Shown here: in pieces, positions 1-4,959 of the stretch | Numbering within the stretch: the first letter of the stretch is position 1 | Layout of the letters: each line of letters opens with the position of its first letter | From: Acidimicrobiia bacterium | GTDB taxonomy: Bacteria > Actinomycetota > Acidimicrobiia > UBA5794 > JAOTWH01 | DNA: 8,240 nt | Direction of reading: 5' to 3' | NCBI GenBank assembly: GCA_029863035.1 | Contig: JAOTWH010000092.1 | Coordinates: 1 to 8,240 of the forward strand | Translations under genes and position numbers: made by a program | The notes under the pieces: generated by a model | Seen by the model: only the letters and a program-made list of their open reading frames with translations | What the model was told of the DNA's origin: nothing | The model's database searches: none

Positions 1-22
1 CACCTCGACGCAAAGTGGTGAC

Positions 23-75
23 ACCTCAGGCGAGGTCACGCCCTGGTGGGCCAGGGTTAACGAATGTTCCTAGAG
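23..75 (+). repeat. Dispersed two-hairpin repeat, copy 1
   Basis: First of three direct copies of a ~53-nt repeat; the others are at 679-731 and 1517-1570. Over the 51 columns 25-75 I count 44 identities to copy 2, and 44 plus one inserted T to copy 3. Two stem-loops are visible. The first is ACCTC (23-27) with GAGGT (32-36) around the loop AGGC. The second is a perfect CCCTGG (41-46) with CCAGGG (51-56) around TGGG. A conserved tail, GTTAACGAATGTTCC, follows at 56-70. It lies upstream of the SnoaL-like gene. The family is not recognised; REP-like or IS-end remnant are possible. Confidence 0.8.
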
Positions 76-193
76 GGCGCGACCTCTGGTGGGCGCGTGT
101 CGAGCGGAACGACAAGAACGCCCGCATCCGAACGTCGGTGACGCGTAGGCTCGGGTCAAGGCCCCTCTCCACCTGAGGGCGGCAGTGCGAACC

Positions 194-200
194 AGGAGGT
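194..200 (+). promoter_or_regulatory. Strong Shine-Dalgarno setting the SnoaL-like gene start
   Basis: AGGAGGT at 194-200 ends 5 nt before GTG at 206. A second in-frame GTG lies upstream at 185, but it has no such site in front of it and would itself include this SD inside the coding region. This picks 206 as the real start. Confidence 0.8.
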
Positions 201-205
201 TTACC

Positions 206-598
206 GTGACCGATCATGCCAATCTCGAGATATCCCGCGGCGGGTATGAGGCGTTCGCCAGCGGGGACCTGGCGACGGTGGGCGATCTCTTCTCGGACGA
301 CATCGTGTGGCACTCCGGCGGGAACAACATCCTGACCGGTGACTATGAAGGCAAGGAAGCCGTCCTCGGTTTCTTCGGCCGGCTGATGCAAGAGACTGAA
401 GGCAGCTTCAAGAACGACATCCACGACATGCTCGCCAACGACGAGCACGGCGTCGCCCTCGTGACCGCGTCGGCGACCCGCGGCGGCAAGTCCTTCGAAG
501 GCCGCGTCGTCCACGTCTTTCACATGAGCGATGAGAAGATGACCGAGTTCTGGTCGTTCCCCGAGGATCAGAGCCTGTTCGACGAGTTCTGGGCGTAG
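206..598 (+). CDS. SnoaL-like / NTF2-fold protein (ketosteroid isomerase-like)
   Basis: A 130-aa protein from GTG 206, set by the adjacent AGGAGGT, to TAG 596-598. The pattern fits the SnoaL/NTF2-like superfamily of small cone-shaped alpha+beta barrels. It has an N-terminal helix with 'YEAFASGDLATVGDLFSDDI' (residues 14-33), then 'VWHSGG', a 'YEGKEAVLGFFGRL' stretch, beta strands 'GVALVTASAT' and 'GRVVHVFHM', and the ending 'KMTEFWSFPEDQSLFDEFW'. Family members include polyketide cyclases, ketosteroid isomerases and many proteins of unknown substrate, so the reaction cannot be assigned. No signal peptide or membrane segment is seen, so it is probably cytoplasmic. It stands alone, flanked by two repeat copies, and converges on the lipoprotein gene. 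It is the only plus-strand gene in the window. Confidence 0.85.
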   Translation: MTDHANLEISRGGYEAFASGDLATVGDLFSDDIVWHSGGNNILTGDYEGKEAVLGFFGRLMQETEGSFKNDIHDMLANDEHGVALVTASATRGGKSFEGRVVHVFHMSDEKMTEFWSFPEDQSLFDEFWA

Positions 599-605
599 CC
601 AGAAC

Positions 606-617
606 GCGGGCTCCCGC
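606..617 (+). terminator. Weak GC hairpin after the SnoaL-like gene
   Basis: GCGG (606-609) pairs with CCGC (614-617) around GCTC, 7 nt past the stop codon. The stem is short and no T-run follows. It is only a possible terminator; the repeat at 679-731 between the two convergent genes could equally serve. Confidence 0.2.
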
Positions 618-678
618 AGGCGTCTAGTCAATCGACCGAACGGCTAGCGGCACCAACCTCACAGCCCAGACCCCTCCG

Positions 679-731
679 ACCTCACGAGAGGCCACGCCCT
701 GGTGTGACAGGGTTGACGAATGTTCCTGGAG
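679..731 (+). repeat. Dispersed two-hairpin repeat, copy 2
   Basis: Second direct copy, lying between the convergent SnoaL-like and lipoprotein genes and ending 14 nt past the lipoprotein stop codon. The first hairpin is kept as CCTC (680-683) with GAGG (688-691), although its loop changed to ACGA. The second is CCCTG (697-701) with CAGGG (708-712), a 5-bp stem. The tail GTTGACGAATGTTCC (712-726) is nearly identical to copy 1. It might help end transcription from both sides, but no T-run is present. Confidence 0.8.
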
Positions 732-745
732 CAGGCGGCTGACGG

Positions 746-1462
746 TCAATCCGTGAATAGGTCGATCGGATCGAGGATCACGCCGTGGACGCCTGTGACC
801 TCGGTGCCCTCGTAGCAGACGACGAGCAGGCGAACGGGCGCCACTGGCCTCATAGGAAGGTCCATGGTGATCTCACCGTCGTCCGTAGGGGCTCCGACCT
901 CCCAGTCCCCTGAAGCGAGTTTGATGAGTGCCTCCACATCTGGAGGCGGGAAGACGACGCGTGCGGTCCATAAGCCATCGGTACTCGACACCCTTGCTGT
1001 CAGGTACCAGTTGTCGTCGGTCGTAAGGTCGGCAACGTCGGTGATTCCCCAGACAGGGCCGATCTCCTCAACGGCGCCCAACCTCTCAACTTCGAAGAAG
1101 CCGAACCCCTCGGTCGTTACCTCGAGGTCAAGACGAGCGCTGGTTATCCGCCATGTGTTGACGGCCCCATCTCCGGAGGCAGTCACCACCGCATCCTCGA
1201 GCTGGAGAAAGTCATGTGCGAACGCGCTGACGAGCTCCTGCGGCGTCGCGTGGATGCCTTGATATAACGCGGCATATTGGGGTTCAGCAATACTCGCAGG
1301 CGCTGTAACCGACGAACTTGGTGGACCAGCTGCCGATCCGGACGAGGCAGGGTCAGCACTCTCTGCGCACGAAACGATCAGCAGGGCCGCCATGCACGCG
1401 ACGGCCAACCCGACGATACGGGCAGTCACTCCATACCGACGGGGCGAACAGATACTCGACAT
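746..1462 (-). CDS. Putative secreted lipoprotein, family not recognised
   Basis: A 238-aa protein. The N-terminus has basic residues (R8, R9, R15), a hydrophobic stretch from about residue 16 to 31, and a lipobox-like 'LLIVSC' with Cys32. This predicts a lipidated protein on the outer face of the membrane. Residues 33-58 form a Ser/Ala/Pro-rich low-complexity linker. The rest is a mixed alpha/beta domain with many acidic residues and no motif I recognise; two strand-like segments, 'NTWRITSARLDLEV' and 'NWYLTARVSSTDGLWTARVVF', are visible. The start is uncertain. ATG 1462 has no Shine-Dalgarno, and an in-frame GTG at 1429 (residue 12) would still leave a shortened signal peptide. Repeat copies lie just past its stop (copy 2) and upstream of its start (copy 3). 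The function is unknown; it looks like an orphan accessory gene. Confidence 0.75.
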   Translation of the reverse strand: MSSICSPRRYGVTARIVGLAVACMAALLIVSCAESADPASSGSAAGPPSSSVTAPASIAEPQYAALYQGIHATPQELVSAFAHDFLQLEDAVVTASGDGAVNTWRITSARLDLEVTTEGFGFFEVERLGAVEEIGPVWGITDVADLTTDDNWYLTARVSSTDGLWTARVVFPPPDVEALIKLASGDWEVGAPTDDGEITMDLPMRPVAPVRLLVVCYEGTEVTGVHGVILDPIDLFTD

Positions 1463-1516
1463 GTGAACAGAATCGTGCGAGTGTGGCGAGGGGTGATAGA
1501 GGCGAAATCCTATTCA

Positions 1517-1570
1517 ACTTCAGGCGAGGTCACGCCCCGGTGTGCCAGGGTTTGACAAATGTTCTTTGAG
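1517..1570 (+). repeat. Dispersed two-hairpin repeat, copy 3
   Basis: Third direct copy, between the nitroreductase stop (1602) and the lipoprotein start (1462). The first hairpin is ACTTC (1517-1521) with GAGGT (1526-1530) around AGGC, with one T.G wobble that preserves the stem. The second, CCCCGG/CCAGGG, carries one C/A mismatch. The tail has an extra T (GGGTTTGACAAATGTTC), otherwise matching the other copies. It ends 31 nt past the nitroreductase stop codon. Confidence 0.8.
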
Positions 1571-1601
1571 GACGGACTGGAGGCTTTGCCCTCAGCGTTG
1601 C

Positions 1602-2072
1602 TTAATCGTCGGGCCGTTCCTCCAGGATTACCACCGCGGTCTCAGCGGACCGGAGCGCCGCGTAGGCGTCCAGATTCTTGTCCAGTTCGCGCCACCGAGT
1701 CCACAGTCGTGACCGTTCCTCTCCCTCTGCGGTCCGTCCCCGGACCGTTCGTCGGCCGCCAGCGAGATCGACGCTGGCTTCGGGATGCGCTTGGAGATTG
1801 AGCCACCACGCCGGCTCGGCGTCAGCCCAGCCGTTCATCGCCATGGTGACCAGGTTCGGACCATCCTCGAAGTAGCCGAGGATCACGCTCCGCTCCTGGG
1901 CGGTGCGACGCCCGGTGGTCGTGAGACGCATCATGCCCCAGCGATCGGCCTTCGGACGCCGTAATCCGACGCGGCCACCGGTCACGCGGTACAAGCTCCG
2001 GTGCGTGGACCAGGCGAGGCGCACGAACCATCGCGGAGGAAGCCACGCTCGTTTCTTGTCTTCGGCTGGCAT
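1602..2072 (-). CDS. F420 (deazaflavin)-dependent nitroreductase-family oxidoreductase
   Basis: A 156-aa protein of the Ddn-like deazaflavin-dependent nitroreductase family (split beta-barrel FDOR-A type), which uses reduced F420 as hydride donor in actinobacteria. The family signatures are plain: 'LTTTGRRTAQERSV' (residues 50-63), then 'MNGWADAEPAWWLNLQAHP' (79-97), followed by 'ASVDL' and the C-terminal 'YAALRSAETAVVIL'. The length is typical. The N-terminal 'PPRWFVRLAWSTHRSLYRVTGG' is the helix common in this family, which in Ddn lies near the membrane. ATG 2072 is preceded by a purine-rich GGGGGGAG ending 4 nt upstream, supporting the start. The substrate is not predictable: the family acts on quinones, nitroaromatics and other electron-poor compounds. 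It is a single gene, with a 375-nt gene-free stretch upstream and repeat copy 3 just downstream. Confidence 0.88.
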   Translation of the reverse strand: MPAEDKKRAWLPPRWFVRLAWSTHRSLYRVTGGRVGLRRPKADRWGMMRLTTTGRRTAQERSVILGYFEDGPNLVTMAMNGWADAEPAWWLNLQAHPEASVDLAGGRRTVRGRTAEGEERSRLWTRWRELDKNLDAYAALRSAETAVVILEERPDD

Positions 2073-2258
2073 CGATCTCCCCCCTTTCCGTTGTTCACCG
2101 CACCATCACCCTGGAGGACCCAAGCGGCTAGAGAAGAAGGTCCCGACACTTCGCGCCGCCGACAAGGGAAGAACTCGACCTCAACGCCACCGTCGCGATA
2201 GCACCCCGTGGTGACAGCAGTCTTACCGAGCATGCACAAGGAAGCCGCCGACGTGCTT

Positions 2259-2282
2259 GCTGCTGCTATCGATAGCAACAGC
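2259..2282. repeat. 24-nt near-perfect palindrome
   Basis: A perfect 14-nt palindrome TGCTATCGATAGCA (2264-2277) is extended by GCTG (2259-2262) and CAGC (2279-2282) after one mismatched pair (C2263/A2278). Eleven of 12 positions are complementary. It fits an operator for a dimeric regulator, a recombinase core site, or a hairpin with a TCGA loop. No T-run adjoins it, so an intrinsic terminator is less likely. Confidence 0.65.
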
Positions 2283-2290
2283 TAGAACTG

Positions 2291-2317
2291 TGCAACATTT
2301 CTGCAACTTTGGTGCAA
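2291..2317. repeat. Three TGCAA direct repeats at 11-nt period
   Basis: TGCAA starts at 2291, 2302 and 2313, an exact 11-nt spacing that places the units on nearly the same face of the DNA helix. The first two extend to TGCAAC. A fourth TGCAA at 2361 is out of phase. Such arrays bind cooperative regulators, or act as arm-type sites for tyrosine recombinases. The function is not shown by the sequence. Confidence 0.55.
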
Positions 2318-2422
2318 AGAGGACGCGGGTATCGGGCTGAGCGGAAGCCCGTCGATCAGCTGCAAACCCTTACGACGGCTGGTGAAACCTGAATCCAGAG
2401 CCAGTAGCGATTACCCAAGGAC

Positions 2423-2440
2423 ACCCCGTGACTACGGGGT
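2423..2440. repeat. 7-bp hairpin beside the tRNA break
   Basis: ACCCCGT (2423-2429) is followed by GACT and then ACGGGGT (2434-2440), a perfect 7-bp stem with a 4-nt loop. It starts 7 nt past the last tRNA-like base on the minus strand. Its CCCC could alternatively pair with the GGGG of the tRNA anticodon loop. No U-run follows in either direction, so it is not a standard terminator. Confidence 0.55.
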
Positions 2441-2447
2441 TGCATAT

Positions 2448-2486
2448 CCCCCAGTCAAGCGCGCTACCAAGCTGCGCCACAGCCCG
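2448..2486 (-). pseudogene. tRNA-Pro(GGG), 5' half only
   Basis: Read on the minus strand, the fragment has the acceptor 5' strand CGGGCTG (2486-2480), T8-G9, D stem GCGC, D loop AGCTTGGTA, D stem GCGC, base 26 G, anticodon stem CTTGA (2459-2455) and loop CTGGGGG (2454-2448) with anticodon GGG. This matches bacterial tRNA-Pro(GGG) without a visible defect. The expected TCAAG, variable loop and GTTCRA T arm do not follow; the next bases are ATATGCAACCCC. A possible 3' acceptor strand plus discriminator, CAGCCCGA, occurs further on at 2339-2332, but no T arm precedes it and it sits in a local hairpin. I read this as a broken gene or recombination scar. An intron-split tRNA is an alternative that I could not support. 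It starts 11 nt past the yihY stop. Confidence 0.72.
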
Positions 2487-2497
2487 TGCGGGAGATT

Positions 2498-3364
2498 CTA
2501 TCCCTCGGTCGCCTGGTGACCCGAACCGGAGCGCACCACCTGTCGGAACGACACCACAGCAGCGCCGAACAAGATGGCGTAGGCCGTGAAGTACAGCCAC
2601 AGCAGGCCAACGCCTACGGCACCGAGGACCCCGAATGTGCCCGAAAGCCCGAAGACGGACAGGTAGATGCCGAAGCCGAAGCTGGCGGCGAGAGCGACAA
2701 CGGTGCCTACGGCCGCAGCTATCGAAGTCGAGGGGATGGGCCGAGGCGGCCCAAAGTGATACACCGCCAGCAGGTATAGATACACAACCCCGGCGGCGAC
2801 CGGAAAACGCAACCAAGCCCACACCTGAGTTAGAACATCGATCCGAGTCAGCTTCTCGAAGAACTCTGCCACCGGCTCCGTGAGCACCAGCGCCACGATC
2901 AGGGCGACCAGGGCCAAACCTCCGGCCAGAGTCAACCCGATTGCGACCAAACGTCTGGTCCACGTGGTACGGCGTTCATCCATGTGGTCGATGCGGCGCA
3001 GCGCCTTTTGCAGCGCGTTCAAGCCCCGTGAGCCGCTGTAGACGGCTACCAGGGCGCTGACGATGATGATCCACCACTGCTGCCCATCGACGAGCTCGGC
3101 GGTGCGGGTGAGCAAGTCGATCATGAAGTCGGCTACTTCTGCAGGTGCCACCAAATCGAGGGCTTCCTTGGTACGAGCCAAACCCTCACCACTGGCGCCG
3201 ACCAGCGACCCCGCTGCCGCGAAAGCGATCGCCAGAGGAACCGACGCCAGGAAGGCGTTGAAGGCGACCGCGGCCGCCATCAGCCCAGGATCGGCGTCCT
3301 GGAATCGCACCCAAAAGCGCCGTGAGATCTGCCACAGGTGCATCGGGTCGATCGAGATGTTCAC
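2498..3364 (-). CDS. YihY/BrkB-family inner-membrane protein
   Basis: A 288-aa polytopic membrane protein with about six hydrophobic spans (roughly residues 31-55, 97-115, 138-163, 184-203, 214-238 and 243-270). The family hallmark is the last span, 'GTFGVLGAVGVGLLWLYFTAYAILFGA' in pattern, preceded by the 'YHFGPPRPIP' loop; the 'VYSGSRGLNALQKALRRI' segment also fits. YihY/BrkB proteins are widespread, and their function is poorly defined despite the older 'ribonuclease BN' and 'virulence factor' labels. The GTG start at 3364 has no clear Shine-Dalgarno, and the in-frame ATG at 3343 (residue 8) is equally plausible. It starts 45 nt past the glutamate dehydrogenase stop on the same strand, so it may be cotranscribed. 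Its stop is followed at once by the tRNA-Pro fragment. Confidence 0.87.
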   Translation of the reverse strand: MNISIDPMHLWQISRRFWVRFQDADPGLMAAAVAFNAFLASVPLAIAFAAAGSLVGASGEGLARTKEALDLVAPAEVADFMIDLLTRTAELVDGQQWWIIIVSALVAVYSGSRGLNALQKALRRIDHMDERRTTWTRRLVAIGLTLAGGLALVALIVALVLTEPVAEFFEKLTRIDVLTQVWAWLRFPVAAGVVYLYLLAVYHFGPPRPIPSTSIAAAVGTVVALAASFGFGIYLSVFGLSGTFGVLGAVGVGLLWLYFTAYAILFGAAVVSFRQVVRSGSGHQATEG

Positions 3365-3409
3365 GCGTTTGAGCCTACGTCGGGTGGCCGTCTCGATTGC
3401 GCGTCGGGC

Positions 3410-4750
3410 TTATGGCCAGATACCGCGCTGTTCGGCAGCGGCGCGGCAGCGTTGGATGGCTACGACCTGCGCCGCGGTGCGAAGGGTGGGCTTGGCCGGC
3501 TCCGGTTCTTGGGGGCGGACTTCCTTCCAGGCAGCGCGGTATTCGTCGAGCCCCTCGATGAGTGAGGCCCGGGTGGTCACGACAGATTCGGTTGCCTTGA
3601 ACATCTTGGCCTTGAGCTTTTCATGCACCCTGGAAGCCTCCCAATGCTCGTTGGCCAGGTTCTGCACCCATTCGAAATAGCTGACCACCACTCCCCCGGC
3701 AGCGGTCAGCACGTCGGGCATCACCGGGATGCCGCGGTCGCACAGGATCTCGTCTGCCAGCGGAGTGGTTGGTCCGTTGGCTGCCTCGGCGATCAACTTA
3801 GCCTGGACCCGTGGAGCGTTCTCGGCGGTGATCTGGTTCTCCATGGCCGCCGGTATCAACAGGTCGCATGGAACCTCCAGCACCTCTTTGGGGCCCAAGG
3901 GCTTGGTGCCCGCCATGTCGATGACCGAACCTGTCTGGTCCTTGTGGGCCTCGACTCCGGCGATGTCGAGGCCGTTCGGTTCGAAGATGCCGCCTTTGGT
4001 GTCGCTCACCGCCACCACCTTGGCTCCAGCGTCGTGCAAGATGCGGGCGGCGTTGCGTCCAGCGTTGCCGAAGCCCTGGATAGCAACATCGAGCCCGTTG
4101 ACCTGCGTGATGCCGGGCATCCCCCCGATCTCGAGGAAATGCTCAACGGCGAAGACGAGTCCTTGGGCAGTGGCGGCCGCTCTGCCTTCGGAACCTCCGA
4201 TGTCGAGCGGCTTGCCGGTAACCACGCCGAGGTTGTTTTCGCCTGGGTGCATCATCGAATACGTATCGAATACCCAGGCCATCGTCTGAGCGTCGGTATA
4301 GAGGTCGGGCGCCGGCACGTCGGTGTGAGGACCGATCTCGTCGCCCAGAGCCGAGATGTAGCGCCGTGTGATGCGCTCCTTCTCCGCTTGCGACAGGGTC
4401 TGCGGATCGCACTGCACCCCGCCCTTCGCTCCCCCAAATGGGATCTCGAGCAGGGCGCACTTCCATGACATCCAGGTGGCGAGAGCCTTTATCTCATCTT
4501 CGTCTACATCGGGGTGGAAGCGGAATCCGCCCTTGCCCGGTCCCCTGATGCTGTCGTGCAGCACTCGATAGCCGGTGAAGACGTGGACGTAGCCATCGTC
4601 CATCTTCACCGGCAGGGTCACCCGGACGGTCTTCTCTGGTCGAAACAACCACTCGGCTATCCCTTTCCAACCGTTGAGGTTCTCTGTGAAAGGGACCGCA
4701 GCATCGAACTGTTGACGGGCGATGTGAAAAAGATTCAGGTCTTCAGGCAT
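3410..4750 (-). CDS. gdhA: Glutamate dehydrogenase (Glu/Leu/Phe/Val dehydrogenase family)
   Basis: A 446-aa enzyme of normal length for hexameric glutamate dehydrogenases, which interconvert glutamate and 2-oxoglutarate plus ammonium using NAD(P). The N-terminal substrate domain shows 'GPGKGGFRFHP' (K73), 'MSWKCAL' (K97) and 'PFGGAKGGV' (K109, the catalytic-type lysine), then 'DVPAPDLYT' with D149 in the proton-transfer position. The Rossmann domain has 'GFGNAG' (226-231) and 'VSD' (D250) ending the second strand. 'AEAANGPTTP' and 'AGGVVVSYFEWVQN' are the usual C-terminal signatures. AAGGAG lies 10 nt before ATG 4750. An 83-nt gap with a hairpin separates it from the upstream operon, so it may have its own promoter or be read through. 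The gene symbol reflects the family; cofactor preference is not settled. Confidence 0.94.
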   Translation of the reverse strand: MPEDLNLFHIARQQFDAAVPFTENLNGWKGIAEWLFRPEKTVRVTLPVKMDDGYVHVFTGYRVLHDSIRGPGKGGFRFHPDVDEDEIKALATWMSWKCALLEIPFGGAKGGVQCDPQTLSQAEKERITRRYISALGDEIGPHTDVPAPDLYTDAQTMAWVFDTYSMMHPGENNLGVVTGKPLDIGGSEGRAAATAQGLVFAVEHFLEIGGMPGITQVNGLDVAIQGFGNAGRNAARILHDAGAKVVAVSDTKGGIFEPNGLDIAGVEAHKDQTGSVIDMAGTKPLGPKEVLEVPCDLLIPAAMENQITAENAPRVQAKLIAEAANGPTTPLADEILCDRGIPVMPDVLTAAGGVVVSYFEWVQNLANEHWEASRVHEKLKAKMFKATESVVTTRASLIEGLDEYRAAWKEVRPQEPEPAKPTLRTAAQVVAIQRCRAAAEQRGIWP

Positions 4751-4810
4751 TTGGTTTGATCTCCTTGGTCTCTCTCATGCTTACCAACCAATCACAGCCG
4801 ACCATAGAGC

Positions 4811-4832
4811 CATTCGACTCTCCGTCCGAATG
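4811..4832 (-). terminator. Hairpin in the gap before glutamate dehydrogenase
   Basis: Just past the 41-aa gene's stop codon, CATTCGAC (4811-4818) pairs with GTC-CGAATG (4824-4832), with one bulged C and a 5-nt loop. No U-tract follows on the minus strand. It could be a weak terminator, attenuator or mRNA-stabilising hairpin between the upstream operon and the dehydrogenase gene. Confidence 0.3.
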
Positions 4833-4833
4833 T

Positions 4834-4959
4834 CTAACTGATCCATTGGATGAGCGCCACGATGCCCTGCACCAATCGGAGCCCCAGGTAGAGGCCAGCC
4901 GCGCCGATCAGAAGCCAGAAGTGCCACGGATAGCCGGCCTCGGTCTGGGGTGTGCTCAT
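4834..4959 (-). CDS. 41-aa single-span membrane protein coupled to the carboxylase gene
   Basis: A small gene from ATG 4959 to TAG 4834-4836. Its ATG overlaps the carboxylase TGA as ATGA, and a GGAG (4970-4973) lies 10 nt upstream, so it is very likely translated and coupled. The product has a short polar N-terminus (MSTPQTEAGYP), an aromatic 'WHFW', and one hydrophobic span from about residue 12 to 40 that contains a single Arg (R28) and ends 'LIQWIS'. I recognise no family. Actinobacterial acyl-CoA carboxylases can have small epsilon subunits encoded beside the beta gene, and sodium-pumping decarboxylases have small one-span subunits. This protein could be an accessory or membrane-anchoring partner, but no homology to either is visible here. 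Confidence 0.7.
   Translation of the reverse strand: MSTPQTEAGYPWHFWLLIGAAGLYLGLRLVQGIVALIQWIS

Larger units (their letters stand above)
2073..2447. other. Gene-free spacer with clustered structured signals
   Basis: This is 375 nt between the nitroreductase start and the truncated tRNA. Open frames here are short, lack a convincing ribosome binding site and resemble no family I know. It holds a near-perfect palindrome (2259-2282), three TGCAA repeats at an 11-nt period (2291-2317), a GC hairpin CGGGCT/AGCCCG (2333-2338 with 2346-2351) and the hairpin at 2423-2440. The promoter of the nitroreductase gene should lie in its left part, but no clear -35/-10 pair was picked out. Confidence 0.6.

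Noticed and set aside
56..70. LexA/SOS box in the repeat tail (GAATGTTC)
   Set aside because: An SOS box needs GAAC and GTTC half-sites about 4 nt apart; here they are collapsed and degenerate, and the copies are not placed at DNA-repair genes.
26..631. 201-aa minus-strand open frame over the SnoaL-like gene
   Set aside because: It is antisense to a gene with a strong ribosome binding site and family similarity, and its product resembles nothing. It is a by-product of high GC.
23..1570. Integron cassette array with attC sites
   Set aside because: The gene-repeat alternation is suggestive, but neither strand of the repeats shows the RYYYAAC and GTTRRRY core sites (the tails read GTTAACG and GTTGACG). 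No integron integrase is present in the window.
2208..2285. Short plus-strand peptide frame ending in the palindrome
   Set aside because: About 25 codons, no ribosome binding site and no recognisable sequence.
2332..2486. Group I intron or permuted tRNA-Pro
   Set aside because: The interval is far too short for a group I intron, no T arm (GTTCRA) precedes the candidate 3' acceptor strand, and no tRNA 3' half lies upstream of the 5' half as a permuted gene would need.
2370..2963. 197-aa minus-strand frame across the yihY 3' end and tRNA fragment
   Set aside because: Its C-terminal 'VAQLGSALDWG' is simply the translation of the tRNA-Pro 5' half; the rest is an alternative frame of yihY.
3623..4468. 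281-aa plus-strand open frame over glutamate dehydrogenase
   Set aside because: It is fully antisense to a clear enzyme gene and shows no motif.
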